From NCBI RefSeq assembly GCF_958431955.1, contig NZ_CAUASN010000022.1, positions 1-39,940 on the forward strand: a stretch of DNA of 39,940 bases, given 5' to 3'. Source of the DNA: an uncultured Adlercreutzia sp. Lineage in GTDB: Bacteria > Actinomycetota > Coriobacteriia > Coriobacteriales > Eggerthellaceae. A program made the translations under genes and the position numbers. The notes beneath the pieces were generated by a model, which had not been told where the DNA came from, did not search any database, and saw only the letters and a program-made list of their open reading frames with translations. Below are positions 15,819 through 24,669 of this stretch, in pieces (the stretch's first letter is position 1; every line of letters starts with the position of its first letter).

Positions 15819-17564
15819 ATGCGCATCAAGCTTCGCACGAAGATCGCCGTGCTGGTGCTCGGCGTGGTGGCGGCGTTCCTGGTGGCGAACGTGGCATGGG
15901 AATCGTCCCGCGGAGCCAAGCTGGAAGAGGCCGAGCTGGTGCAGCAGGCCCGGGCCCTTTCGGCCAACATGGAGTCCGTCTGGGAGTTCATGAACAAGAA
16001 CCAGGACAAGATCAACTACGACAGCGCCGGCAACTTCGAGTTCAAGGGCCTGCAGTGCTCTATCGCGGGTCGATCGGTGGGCGCGTTCTTCTCCCGCGAC
16101 ACCGACTACTCGGTGCGCTACGTGAGCGACACGCCGCGCAACCGCGCCGACGAGCCCGATGCCTTCGAGCAGGCGGCCATCGATGCCTTCCGCGCCGATG
16201 CGGGCACGACCGAGTACTACGGCTACGCCGAGCGCGACGGGCAGCGCGTGTTCCGCTACGTGGAGCCCATGGTGCTGGATGCGAGCTGCCTGTCGTGCCA
16301 CGGGGAGCCCGCCGGCGAGATAGACCTTTCCGGCTACCCGCGCGAGGGCTTTTCCGAGGGCCACGTGTACGGGGCGCTTTCCATGGAGATTCCCACCGCT
16401 GTGTTCGAGGAGGCCTCGGCCCAGAACGCCGGACTGAACATCGGCTTCTCGCTCGCGCTCATCGTGGGCTGCGTGGCCATCATATCCCTGGCCATCGCCT
16501 ACCTGGTCACCCGCCCCCTCACCCGCGTGCAGGCGGCCATGGAGAAGGTGGGCGCGGGCGATCTCTCCACGCGCCTGCCCGACACCACCTCCTCGACCGA
16601 GATGGCCGTGCTCTCACGCGGGTTCAACGTCATGGCCGATCAGGTGCAGGAGAGCCGCGAGCATCTGGAAGAGCTGGTGGCCCAGCGCACGGCGGCCCTG
16701 GAGCATGCCTACGGCGAGCTGGAGCGCCAGAGCATGGCCTTGGAGGAGGCCAACGAGGCGCTGACCGAGGAGAACCAGTACCGCAGCGACTTTCTGGCCA
16801 TGATGAGCCACGAGCTGAAGACGCCGCTGGCCGCGTCCATGGCCTTCGCCGACATCCTGAGGGAGCGCCGCGCGGCGGGAGAGGCCCCCACAGCCGAGGA
16901 CGAGCGGCTGTGGAGCGAGATGGAGGGCAACCACAAGACGCTGCTGTCGCTTATCAACAACATCCTGGAGATGGCCCGCATCGACGCTGGTCGCGAGAGC
17001 TTCCACCCCGAGCTTATGGACGTCGGCGACATGGTGGGCCTCGTGCAGGCCACCATCGCCCCGCTCGCCGGCCAGAAGTCCATCGCCCTGGAGTACCGCA
17101 TCGGCGATGTGCCGCTGTTCGTGGCCGATGCCGAGAAGCTGCGGCGCATCGTGGAGAACCTCATGAGCAATGCCGTGAAGTTCACACCCGCCGGCGGCCG
17201 CATCGTGTTCGCGGTGCAGCACCGCGCCGATGCGGGCCTCATCAACCTTTCGGTGGCCGACACCGGCTGCGGCATTCCCGAGGCGAGCCAAGCCACCATC
17301 TTCGACCGCTTCGTGCAGGCCGACAGCTCCTCCTCGCGCGCCTACGGCGGCAGCGGGCTGGGGCTCGCGCTCGTGCGCGAGCTGGCCGAGATGCACGGGG
17401 GCACCGTGACGCTTGAGAGCACCGTCGGCGAGGGCTCCGTCTTCACCGTGAGCATTCCCGACGACATTCCCCTGATAGACGCCGAGGACGAGAGGGACGC
17501 GGGTGCCGCCGCCCGCGACGGGAAAACACGCGAGGGCCGCTTGGGAGAGGAGACCCATGGATAA
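15819..17564 (+). CDS. Sensor histidine kinase with a CxxCH (haem-type) extracytoplasmic domain
   Basis: 581 residues from the ATG at 15819 (RBS GAGGAGGGA). TM1 is about 8-26. The outer domain resembles the DUF3365/Tll0287-like sensor fold and holds CLSCH (Cys157, Cys160, His161), a c-type haem attachment motif, followed by GEPAGEIDLSGYPREGF. TM2 is about 207-230, then HAMP, a coiled coil, a HisKA domain with FLAMMSHELKTPL (His331) and a HATPase domain with NLMSNAVKFTP, DTGCGIPE and GGSGLGLALV. It probably senses redox state or a small gas through haem. Its stop overlaps the response regulator start by 8 bases. Confidence 0.9.
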   Translation: MRIKLRTKIAVLVLGVVAAFLVANVAWESSRGAKLEEAELVQQARALSANMESVWEFMNKNQDKINYDSAGNFEFKGLQCSIAGRSVGAFFSRDTDYSVRYVSDTPRNRADEPDAFEQAAIDAFRADAGTTEYYGYAERDGQRVFRYVEPMVLDASCLSCHGEPAGEIDLSGYPREGFSEGHVYGALSMEIPTAVFEEASAQNAGLNIGFSLALIVGCVAIISLAIAYLVTRPLTRVQAAMEKVGAGDLSTRLPDTTSSTEMAVLSRGFNVMADQVQESREHLEELVAQRTAALEHAYGELERQSMALEEANEALTEENQYRSDFLAMMSHELKTPLAASMAFADILRERRAAGEAPTAEDERLWSEMEGNHKTLLSLINNILEMARIDAGRESFHPELMDVGDMVGLVQATIAPLAGQKSIALEYRIGDVPLFVADAEKLRRIVENLMSNAVKFTPAGGRIVFAVQHRADAGLINLSVADTGCGIPEASQATIFDRFVQADSSSSRAYGGSGLGLALVRELAEMHGGTVTLESTVGEGSVFTVSIPDDIPLIDAEDERDAGAAARDGKTREGRLGEETHG

Positions 17565-18255
17565 GATTCTGCTCATCGACGACGATCCGAGCCTGCAGCT
17601 GGCGCTGCGGCACCTGGTAACCGAGGCGGGCTACGACTTCTGCTGCGCCGGCGACGGGCGCGAGGGGCTGGCGCTGATCGAGCAAGAGCGGCCCGATCTG
17701 GTGCTCTTGGACGTCATGATGCCCGGCATGAACGGCTACGACGTGTGCACCGCCCTGCGCGAGCGCGGTCACCGCGTGCCCATCATCTTCCTGTCGGCCA
17801 AGGGCGACATCGTGGACAAGTCCATCGGGTTCAAGGCCGGCGGGGACGACTACCTGGTGAAGCCCTTCGACAACAGCGAGCTTCTGCTGCGCATCGAGGC
17901 CCACCTGCGCCGCCACAAGGGCGATCTGGCCTTCGCCCGCGCCAGCGCCCAGAACGGCTACACCACCGTGGGCGACTTGTCCATCTCCTTCGGGAAGTAC
18001 CTCGTGGAGAAGAACGGGCGCGCGCTCGATCTGACGAGCAAGGAGTTCGAAATTCTGGCGCTTTTGGCCGCCAACCCGGGCCAGGTGCACACGCGCCAGC
18101 AGATCTACGAACACATCTGGGGCGAGGGTGCTGTGGTGGACGCGAGTTCCATCACCGTGTTCATCCGCCGCATCCGCGAGAAGATCGAGGACAACGCGAG
18201 CCAGCCGAAGTACCTGCTCACCGTGTGGGGCGTCGGCTACAAGTTCGCGGAGTAG
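17557..18255 (+). CDS. OmpR/PhoB-family response regulator
   Basis: 232 residues. The receiver domain (1-120) has acidic residues in LLIDDDPS, the phospho-acceptor Asp52 in LVLLDVMMPG, Thr/Ser-position LSAKG and Lys in LVKPF. The C-terminal winged helix (about 135-230) has LDLTSKEFEILALLAANPGQVHT and ITVFIRRIREKIEDN. It is the partner of the haem-type kinase, by overlap. The ATG at 17557 is preceded by GAGAGGAG; an upstream in-frame ATG lies inside the kinase gene and has no RBS. Targets unknown; the dms operon is the nearest respiratory candidate. Confidence 0.93.
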   Translation: MDKILLIDDDPSLQLALRHLVTEAGYDFCCAGDGREGLALIEQERPDLVLLDVMMPGMNGYDVCTALRERGHRVPIIFLSAKGDIVDKSIGFKAGGDDYLVKPFDNSELLLRIEAHLRRHKGDLAFARASAQNGYTTVGDLSISFGKYLVEKNGRALDLTSKEFEILALLAANPGQVHTRQQIYEHIWGEGAVVDASSITVFIRRIREKIEDNASQPKYLLTVWGVGYKFAE

Positions 18256-18353
18256 GGAGACGCTGGCCATTCAAAGAGCGCCACTTTAGGAAGTGCGAGG
18301 CAAGGCCCCCATGGGCAACTCATTGACGGACGAAACCGAAAGGGAGCTGCCCG

Positions 18354-18693
18354 CTAATCGCTAAGAGTGATGTTGCATCGATTGATCCGTAAATACTGAC
18401 CGTCTTCGACCGTGAACTCATCCGAACCGCTGAACGTGCTCGAAGCGACTGCCTTCCTGTCGGGAGCACTGGTGTCGGTCTCTCGCAGGCAGCGTGCCTC
18501 CAGCAACGTAGCTTCCTGCTGGATAGCCCACCGCCTCATCGGCGTTCGCCATCCCCTCCCCATCCGCATTGTCCGCTCGCGCCTCAGAGACCGCAGCGGA
18601 CTCCTGCGCTCCCTTCGAAACCGAGCCCACGGAATCGCGGATGGCCCCACGCTCGGTCGCCGAATAGACGGCGTGGTAGGAATGGGGATTCCC
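18354..18693 (-). pseudogene. Frameshifted remnant of a small secreted or surface protein
   Basis: The region from 18693 to 18354 holds two pieces in different frames. The first, continuous in frame with the Rpn stop codon, reads YHAVYSATERGAIRDSVGS, then an Ala/Ser/Glu-rich linker, then VGYPAGSYVAGGT. The second ends SSTFSGSDEFTVEDGQYLRI and NRCNITLSD before a stop. PAGxY followed by TVxDGQYLxLxxC is a pattern I associate with small secreted proteins of Gram-positive gut bacteria, so this looks like one gene broken by a frameshift near 18480. No start or RBS is convincing. The 18256-18353 stretch shows nothing. Confidence 0.4.
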
Positions 18694-19509
18694 CTAGAAT
18701 TCCCCGTCGTTCAGCCCGAATTCCGCCAGCAGCAGATCGCGGTACGCGGCGTCCTCGGCTGCCCGCTTCGCGTCGTCGAGCCGGCCCTCGTCGATCAAGC
18801 AGGCCATGAGACTCCCAAGCCGGTCCATGCCCTTCTCAAGACCCTCTTCCAAGCCCTCCGCTCTCGCCTGGCGGCAGCGTATCTCCGTGTCCTGCTCAAA
18901 GGTAAGCACTCTTGTCACCCACTCTCGGTCTTGGTTGTATCTCTCGACAGACAAGTCGATCCGGCGCGACAGCGGCCCCTCGGCCTGCCCCGTTCGCACA
19001 TAGTGTAGCAAATCCCGCAGCACCGGGTCGGCCACGCTCTCCTCCGCCGCGGCGTTCAACACGATCCAATGGGAGTCATCGCCGATAGGCACCTCGCAAT
19101 CCTCGAGGCAAGTGCGCTCGATGGTGTAGAGGGGCTTGCCGGCGCCGAGGAAGTCGACGGCGCCGATGAAGATGACGAAGCTCTCGGGCAGCTGCTCATA
19201 GCCTTCCCCCTCGCCGAGCTCGGTGGCGTCGATGGCGGCCTGGTAGTAGCGCAGCCTACGCCCGATGTGGCGCTCGCGCGTCAGCTGCATCTCGACATCG
19301 TACACCCGGCCGTCCTCGCGGGCGAACACGTCCATACGAATCCCGCGGCTCGCCGCCGCCGGCTCCTTGGCCTGATCGGCATTGAGATAGCGGATCTCGC
19401 CGATGGGGATGCCGAGCACGGCGCCCAGCACTTCGCGGCACACCTCCTCCTGGCACATAACGCGGTTGAACATCCAGCGATTCGAGAACTTGAGATTTCT
19501 CTGGAACAT
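18694..19509 (-). CDS. Rpn/PD-(D/E)XK nuclease family transposase-like protein
   Basis: 271 residues. It starts with NLKFSNRWMFNRVMCQEEVC, typical of the Rpn/YhgA-like PD-(D/E)XK nuclease family, and has IRMDVFAREDGRVYDVEMQL with Asp60, Glu73 and Gln75 as the likely catalytic set (E-x-Q in place of E-x-K, common in this family). A later FVIFIGAVDFLGAGKPLYTIE is also family-typical. The C-terminus is helical and charged (EGLEEGLEKGMDRL). Relatives promote RecA-independent recombination; here that is inferred only. RBS GAGGAG. Confidence 0.85.
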   Translation of the reverse strand: MFQRNLKFSNRWMFNRVMCQEEVCREVLGAVLGIPIGEIRYLNADQAKEPAAASRGIRMDVFAREDGRVYDVEMQLTRERHIGRRLRYYQAAIDATELGEGEGYEQLPESFVIFIGAVDFLGAGKPLYTIERTCLEDCEVPIGDDSHWIVLNAAAEESVADPVLRDLLHYVRTGQAEGPLSRRIDLSVERYNQDREWVTRVLTFEQDTEIRCRQARAEGLEEGLEKGMDRLGSLMACLIDEGRLDDAKRAAEDAAYRDLLLAEFGLNDGEF

Positions 19510-19687
19510 AGCGGCTCCTCTGATGGCAATCGGTACGATATCCGCAGCCTACAATCCCAGAACCGCATTTATGTCGCGAGAAAGCCGCACTTTTCTCCCG
19601 CCGCGCACCCCCGCGGCGTCGCGTTGGAACCCCGGCCGATTTCCGGGCCGCAGGGTCTCCAGCGGGACAACGGCGGGAAACGAGAAA

Positions 19688-19716
19688 CGCCCCGCCGCTT
19701 GAAGAGCGGCGGGGCG
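19688..19716 (-). terminator. Terminator of the NSS transporter gene
   Basis: A perfect 12-bp stem, CGCCCCGCCGCT with AGCGGCGGGGCG, and a 5-base loop. On the minus strand it is followed by TTTCTCGTTT. It lies 28 bp after the transporter stop. Confidence 0.8.
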
Positions 19717-19743
19717 CCAGGATCGACCGGAGTTGAGAAGGCC

Positions 19744-21138
19744 CTACCCGATGCCGCCGTAGAAGATGCCGAGCACGATGACCACGGCGGTGATGCCCAC
19801 GAACACATAGCGGGTCATGAAGTTGAACCAGTTGCCGAGGGGCTTCTTCCGACCCTCCTCGGCCTGCTTCTTCGCGAAGCCCGCCGGGCACACCCAGAAG
19901 AACATGACGGCGGCCAAAAACGCGCCCACGGGGATGACGTAGATGGAGATGACGTCCATCCAGTCGCTCACCGAGCTGCCGTTCTCCAGGAACAGCCCCA
20001 CGGCCACCGCGAGCACCGCCACGATGCCCACCGATGCCGCGCGGGAAAGCCCCGCCTGCTCCTGGAGCGCCTCCACCGGCGCCTCGAACAGGTTCATGAG
20101 GCTCGTGATGGCGGCGAACACCACAGCCACGAACAGAATGACGGCGAAGATGTTGCCGAGGGGCATCTCCTGGAACACCTGAGCCAGGGTGATGAACAGC
20201 AGCGGCGGCCCGGAGGACACGTCCAGCCCGAAGGCGAACACCGCCGGTACCACCACGCAAGCGGCCACGAGGCCCGCGATGGTATCGAAGATGGCCACGT
20301 TCTTCGCCGCGTCCACCACGTCCACGTCCTGCTTCAGATAGCTGCCGTACACGAGCGTGCCGCAGCCGGCGAGCGACATGCTGAAGAAGGCCTGACCGAG
20401 GGCGTACACCCAGGTGGTGGGATTCAGCAGCGCCTCCCAGCGCGGTACGAGCAGGTACAGGTAGCCCGCCTCGGCGCCGGGCAGCGTTGCCACGCGGATG
20501 GCGATGATGATGAACAGCACGAAGAACAGCGGCATGAGCACCTTGTTCACGCGCTCGATGCCGCGGGACACGCCCAGGATCATGATGCCGAAGGTGATGG
20601 CCAGGCCCAGCAGGTGGAAGCCCACGTTGCCGAAGTCCGACGCGATGCCGCCGAAGAACGCCCCCATGTCGGACTGGGCCGCCAGCTCGCCGGTGAGCGA
20701 CGAGAACAGGTAGTGGCATGCCCAGCCGAGCACCACGGCGTACCCGATGGCGATGGCAAGCGACCCCAAGGTGGGAATGAGTCCGATGGCCTTGCCGATA
20801 CGGCTGCCGTTCTTCACGCCGCGCATCTCCATCGCCTTGCCGAAGGCGCCCATGGGACCGGCGCCCATGGCACGGCCGAAGGACATCTCGCCGATGACGC
20901 CGGTAAACCCGAGCAGGGCGATGAAGATGAGGTAGGGAATGAGGAAGGCCGCACCTCCCAGCTGAGCCACGCGGTACGGGAACAGCCAGATGTTGGCCAT
21001 GCCCACCGCGCTGCCCACGCAGGCCAGGATGAAGCCCGTGTGCGTCGCCCAGGTGTCGCGGCGCCGGCCGTCCGTCTCCTCGCCGACCTCGATGGCCCGC
21101 GCCTCTTCTGCCACGATGTTGTCGCTTCTGTTCGCCAC
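19744..21138 (-). CDS. NSS-family sodium-dependent amino acid/neurotransmitter-type symporter
   Basis: 464 residues, 11-12 TM helices. The N-terminal TM1 signature GFILACVGSAVGMANIWLFP is diagnostic of the neurotransmitter:sodium symporter family (LeuT, TnaT, MhsT). Later FSMSLAGCGTLVYGSY (TM6-7 area) fits. It probably imports an amino acid or amine with Na+. I chose the GTG at 21138 (VANRSDNIVAEEARA) because AAGGAGGACGCT stands directly before it; the longer open frame to 21285 lacks an RBS and would overlap the end of the ATPase gene. A strong terminator follows. Confidence 0.9.
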   Translation of the reverse strand: MANRSDNIVAEEARAIEVGEETDGRRRDTWATHTGFILACVGSAVGMANIWLFPYRVAQLGGAAFLIPYLIFIALLGFTGVIGEMSFGRAMGAGPMGAFGKAMEMRGVKNGSRIGKAIGLIPTLGSLAIAIGYAVVLGWACHYLFSSLTGELAAQSDMGAFFGGIASDFGNVGFHLLGLAITFGIMILGVSRGIERVNKVLMPLFFVLFIIIAIRVATLPGAEAGYLYLLVPRWEALLNPTTWVYALGQAFFSMSLAGCGTLVYGSYLKQDVDVVDAAKNVAIFDTIAGLVAACVVVPAVFAFGLDVSSGPPLLFITLAQVFQEMPLGNIFAVILFVAVVFAAITSLMNLFEAPVEALQEQAGLSRAASVGIVAVLAVAVGLFLENGSSVSDWMDVISIYVIPVGAFLAAVMFFWVCPAGFAKKQAEEGRKKPLGNWFNFMTRYVFVGITAVVIVLGIFYGGIG

Positions 21139-21226
21139 AGCGTCCTCCTTGAAAGTTCCGTGCCCACCATCATAGCGAAAGACAGGACCTGCAAGCACGG
21201 CTTTTCGCCAGCGGGCAACAACGACC

Positions 21227-22525
21227 TCAAGGGGCCAAGCATGTGATGGGAACGACATACACTCCATCGTCCCGCCGATAGGCATACCCGCCGGGCGTTA
21301 TCACAGCGAGGAACGAAGGCTCGCCCATAATACCCCGATCGATCTTTCCCGCCAGCTTCTTCAGATTGCAGGCGCCCTCCTCAATAAACTTAGCGCCCAT
21401 TTTCACCTCGCAAAGCGCGTATCTTCCGTCTGGCAGAACGACAACCGCATCAGCCTCTAAGCCGGTATTATCGTGATAGTGCATCACCTGGCCCCCGAGC
21501 GCCTCGGCATAGACGCGCAGATCCCTCACGCAAAGACTCTCGAACAGGAGACCGCACGTAGACATATCTTTCAAAAGGAGGCCCGGAGTGGCCCCCAATG
21601 CCGCCGCCGCTATAGACGGATCGGCGAAATAGCGCACAGGGGTAGTTGTGATACGCGACCGCGCATGCAGAGAAGGAGACCACGCGGGCATGTCCTCGAT
21701 CACGTAGAGATTCCTCAACGCGCCGACATACGAGTGCACGGTATCTTTCGATAGATCGCTCCCACGAGCCTTCAGGTTGCTGCGCACCGTTCCCATATCG
21801 GCCTGAGTGGCGCTGCACCGGGCGTAGGCCTGAAGAATAACGCGCGCATACTGCGAGTTTCGCGACACTCCGTCCACACGCGAGATATCCTCCTCGGCAA
21901 TAGCGTCGAGATAGTCGTAGGCCATGCGGAGCGAGGCTCGCTCGCTCTCTGTTGTTACAGCCCGAGGCCATCCTCCGCGGCATATCAAGTAAGCGATATT
22001 CTCAATGTCCTTGGAAGAATAGCCTTCTATTTCTTCCTCGTCAGCGGAAACGGTGCAATCCTCCCCCTGGCAAACACGGCCGAACAGCGTACTCAAACTC
22101 ACCTCAGCCGTCGAGTCGCCAGTCTCGTAAAGTGTCATAGTGCGCATATCAAGGAAGGAGAACCGTCCCGTTCCCGAATGCCGGGGTTTTTCCTGCGGCG
22201 CGGCCGAACCAGTGAGCATGAATTGGCCCGGCTCGTCCGACCGATCTACGGCATAGCGCACTGCATCCCACAGTTGAGGCGCTTCCTGCCATTCATCAAT
22301 AAGACGAGGCTTGCTTCCCGCAAGCAGGAGAGAGGGCTTTGTATTCGCAAGGATCTGATTGTTATCGCGTTCATCAGGATCCTGCATGAAGACGGCACTC
22401 TTCGCCTGCTGCTCGGCAGTGGCCGTCTTCCCGCACCACTTCAGACCTCGTATCGCAACAGCGCCCGCATAGGTCAAACGCTCTGTTAAATCGACATCTA
22501 CAATACGCGGCAAATAGGTTTTCAT
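21227..22525 (-). CDS. DUF4143 AAA-type ATPase
   Basis: 432 residues. An N-terminal ATPase domain has a P-loop variant GLKWCGKT (27-34; most relatives read GPRQVGKT), PRLIDEWQEAPQLWDAVRYAVD as Walker B region, and FMLTGSAAP. The C-terminal DUF4143 half (about 205-430) has a restriction-endonuclease-like core: YHDNTGLEADAVVVLPDG and YALCEVKMG (Asp, Glu-x-Lys). Such proteins are common accessory genes in gut bacteria with unknown function. Four 23-bp repeats lie directly upstream. No standard RBS is clear (TTTGGAGCAGCT precedes the ATG). Less GC-rich than neighbours, so probably acquired. Confidence 0.82.
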   Translation of the reverse strand: MKTYLPRIVDVDLTERLTYAGAVAIRGLKWCGKTATAEQQAKSAVFMQDPDERDNNQILANTKPSLLLAGSKPRLIDEWQEAPQLWDAVRYAVDRSDEPGQFMLTGSAAPQEKPRHSGTGRFSFLDMRTMTLYETGDSTAEVSLSTLFGRVCQGEDCTVSADEEEIEGYSSKDIENIAYLICRGGWPRAVTTESERASLRMAYDYLDAIAEEDISRVDGVSRNSQYARVILQAYARCSATQADMGTVRSNLKARGSDLSKDTVHSYVGALRNLYVIEDMPAWSPSLHARSRITTTPVRYFADPSIAAAALGATPGLLLKDMSTCGLLFESLCVRDLRVYAEALGGQVMHYHDNTGLEADAVVVLPDGRYALCEVKMGAKFIEEGACNLKKLAGKIDRGIMGEPSFLAVITPGGYAYRRDDGVYVVPITCLAP

Positions 22526-22544
22526 AGCTGCTCCAAATTAGACG

Positions 22545-22628
22545 ACCTGCTGTTTACAATCATTTTAACCTGCTGTTTGCAACTATTTCAACCTGCTGTT
22601 TGCAATAGATCCGACCCCCTCTTTGCAA
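22545..22628. repeat. Four 23-bp iterons upstream of the DUF4143 ATPase
   Basis: The core ACCTGCTGTTTGCAA starts at 22545 (ends TTTACAAT), 22568, 22591 and, degenerate, at 22614 (ACCCCCTCTTTGCAA). The period is exactly 23 bp each time. The array ends 20 bp from the ATPase start. Minus-strand TTGCAA in each copy could act as -35. Likely a promoter/operator array for the ATPase gene. Confidence 0.85.
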
Positions 22629-22650
22629 TTTGAGGAGGTCGATCTGAGCG

Positions 22651-23424
22651 CTAGTTGTCGCGGAGGAGTCGGCGGTAGAGCAGTTTGAAGGCCACTGCGG
22701 CGGCCACTATCCAAGCAGCCGTCACCGCGAGGGGCGCCATCGCATCCGCCGGCGTCAGATTCCCGCTCACAATAAGGCGCAACAGCTCGTCTGCACCTCC
22801 CGTGGGCGCGAAGCGCACCACCGCGCGAATGCTCTCGGAGAAGCTGCCGAAGATGGGCGCCATGGAAAGCAGGAGCACCGGCACGCTGTACAGGCCCGCG
22901 GTCATCTGGTCGCGCGAGGCAAGCCCCATCACGAGCGACACCAGAATGACGGGCACCGCCCCCACGCCGCCGAGGAGCAGATACCACCCGGCAAGGCTCC
23001 ACGGCGCCCCCGACACGGCGAAGCACACCAGCTCAGTCGCCAGCGTCAGGACGAAGGCCACGACTCCCTTGGCAAGCATGAGCTGATCGGCACTCACATT
23101 CGCCAGCATGAGGGTGCGCAGGGTGTGCTTCTCCTTCTCCTCGGCCAAACCGTAGATGAGCGACACAGAGGCGCCCATGCCAATGGACAGGCACAGCGAC
23201 ATTGACAGCACGATGTATTGGACGACCGACGTCACCTGGGGGCTTGCGTCGAAGCCCCCGTCGCCGCGCAGTGGGTCGGCCAGGCCCATATCCCCGATGA
23301 AGAACCGATAGAACACGGCGAAACCCACGGGCATTAGCACGCACAGGATCATGGTCGGGTTCTTGACGAGATCGACAGCGTCCTTGGCGATAAGGGCGCT
23401 CAGCTTGCGCAGATTCGCTTGCAT
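22651..23424 (-). CDS. ABC-2 type transporter permease
   Basis: 257 residues with about six TM helices; the first is at MILCVLMPVGFAVFYRFFI (about 26-44). LIYGLAEEKEKHTLRTLMLANVSADQLMLAKG is the coupling-helix block of ABC-2 permeases. Its start overlaps the stop of the ATPase gene as TGATG, so the two form one transporter. It could export a peptide or lipid, or give resistance. The gene ends in a region with a hairpin that merges with the last iteron of the neighbouring locus. Confidence 0.88.
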   Translation of the reverse strand: MQANLRKLSALIAKDAVDLVKNPTMILCVLMPVGFAVFYRFFIGDMGLADPLRGDGGFDASPQVTSVVQYIVLSMSLCLSIGMGASVSLIYGLAEEKEKHTLRTLMLANVSADQLMLAKGVVAFVLTLATELVCFAVSGAPWSLAGWYLLLGGVGAVPVILVSLVMGLASRDQMTAGLYSVPVLLLSMAPIFGSFSESIRAVVRFAPTGGADELLRLIVSGNLTPADAMAPLAVTAAWIVAAAVAFKLLYRRLLRDN

Positions 23425-24269
23425 CAGAACTCCCTTCCCGTCAACGTCAGAAACACTTCCTCCAAGTTCGGCTCATCGGAATGCACCGCGAGCAACTCGT
23501 CGGCCGCAGCCAACTCGGACAGCTTTGCGACATCGGCAGCGTCCTTGGAAAGCTCCAGCGTGCCGCCCGTGCGGGTGCGTACCGTAATGCGGTTGCGAGC
23601 ATAGCGCAACTTCAGCTCGTCGGGGTCGTCGCAGGCGGCAACGGCGCCGTCGGCCAGGATAGCCACGCGATCGCACACCGTTTCCGCCTCGGCCATGTCG
23701 TGGGTGGTGAGAAATACCGTCGTCCCCCGGGCGCGCAGGCCGGCGAGCAGCTTGTGCACCTCGGCGCGAGCCGCCGGATCGAGCCCGCTCGTCGGCTCGT
23801 CCAAAAACAACAGCTCCGGCTCGTGGACGAGAGCCGCCGCGAGGGCCGCGCGTTGGCGCATGCCCTTCGAGCAGTGCTTGATGGGCGTCTTGGCATCATC
23901 GGCCAGACCGAGGCGCTGGAGCAGCGCCGGCACCCGGCGCCGCCCCACACCGCGCAGCTGCGCGTAGAGCCCCACGTTGTCGGCGATGGACATGCGGTCG
24001 TACAGAGCGCTCGTGTCAGACAGGATGCCCACGCGCTCGTAGTCGGCCTCCGTCGCTCGCTCGATGGGGCGCCCCAGCAGGCTGATGCGACCGCTATCGC
24101 GGGCAAGCTGGCGCGTGAGCAGCTTGATGGTGGTAGTCTTGCCGGATCCCGACGGACCCAGAAAGCCGAACACCTCGCCGCGCCGCACCGAGAACGCGAG
24201 GTTCTCGAGCACGCGCTTGTTGCCGAAGCTCAGGCTCACCGCCTCCATGGAAAGGATGGCCGCGCTCAT
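23424..24269 (-). CDS. ABC transporter ATP-binding protein
   Basis: 281 residues. Walker A GPSGSGKTTT (38-47), signature CSKGMRQR (133-140, Cys in place of the usual Leu), Walker B LLFLDEPTSGLD (153-164) and switch His in FLTTHDMAEAE. The type is the CcmA/BcrA-like family that pairs with ABC-2 permeases. It overlaps the small membrane protein gene by 4 bases upstream and the permease by 1 base downstream, so this is a tight operon. Confidence 0.93.
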   Translation of the reverse strand: MSAAILSMEAVSLSFGNKRVLENLAFSVRRGEVFGFLGPSGSGKTTTIKLLTRQLARDSGRISLLGRPIERATEADYERVGILSDTSALYDRMSIADNVGLYAQLRGVGRRRVPALLQRLGLADDAKTPIKHCSKGMRQRAALAAALVHEPELLFLDEPTSGLDPAARAEVHKLLAGLRARGTTVFLTTHDMAEAETVCDRVAILADGAVAACDDPDELKLRYARNRITVRTRTGGTLELSKDAADVAKLSELAAADELLAVHSDEPNLEEVFLTLTGREF

Positions 24270-24478
24270 CGAACGGCTTTCGCGACGCCGACGGCCACGG
24301 CGGCATCGCTGGTCTCAGCCGCGGCGGGACGGCCGGGCTCCAGGGCGTCCAGGCGCTTGTTCACCTTGGCGAGGCCCTCGTCGATATGGCGCTGCAGGTA
24401 CACTACCCCCGCGCCGATGAGCACGAAGGCGAAGGCGAGCGCGCCAACCAGAATGGTAAGAGCATGGGTCGTGATCAT
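24266..24478 (-). CDS. Small single-pass membrane protein of the ABC locus
   Basis: 70 residues. One TM segment (ALTILVGALAFAFVLIGAGVVYL, about 6-28), then a short charged helix and an Ala-rich tail. RBS AGAGAGGA. It overlaps the ABC ATPase start by 4 bases, so it is a real operon member, perhaps an accessory or regulatory subunit. I do not recognise a family. The 191 bp upstream of it hold a GGCGCT/AGCGCC hairpin (24499-24515) and a doubled GCACGAGAGGAGC, no gene. Confidence 0.7.
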   Translation of the reverse strand: MITTHALTILVGALAFAFVLIGAGVVYLQRHIDEGLAKVNKRLDALEPGRPAAAETSDAAVAVGVAKAVR

Positions 24479-24669
24479 GGGAAATCCTCTCTTTCAGGGC
24501 GCTATACAAGCGCCGGTGAACTGACGAGGCCCATGATCGGGAAAGCGCCCGCTGCCTGCAATGTCTTCTGCACGACACGCGCCCAAGGCTGCACGAGAGG
24601 AGCCCCGAGGCGCACGAGAGGAGCAGAGCGAGACCAGCGGTAAGCCCCACGCAGATTCCGCAGCGGCTC

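Noticed and set aside
21139..21285. Longer N-terminus of the NSS transporter
   Set aside because: No RBS at the upstream ATG, poor conservation expected, and overlap with the ATPase end; the GTG at 21138 has a strong RBS.
22545..22628. CRISPR array
   Set aside because: Only four 15-bp cores with 8-bp gaps, last one degenerate; no spacers of normal size and no cas genes.
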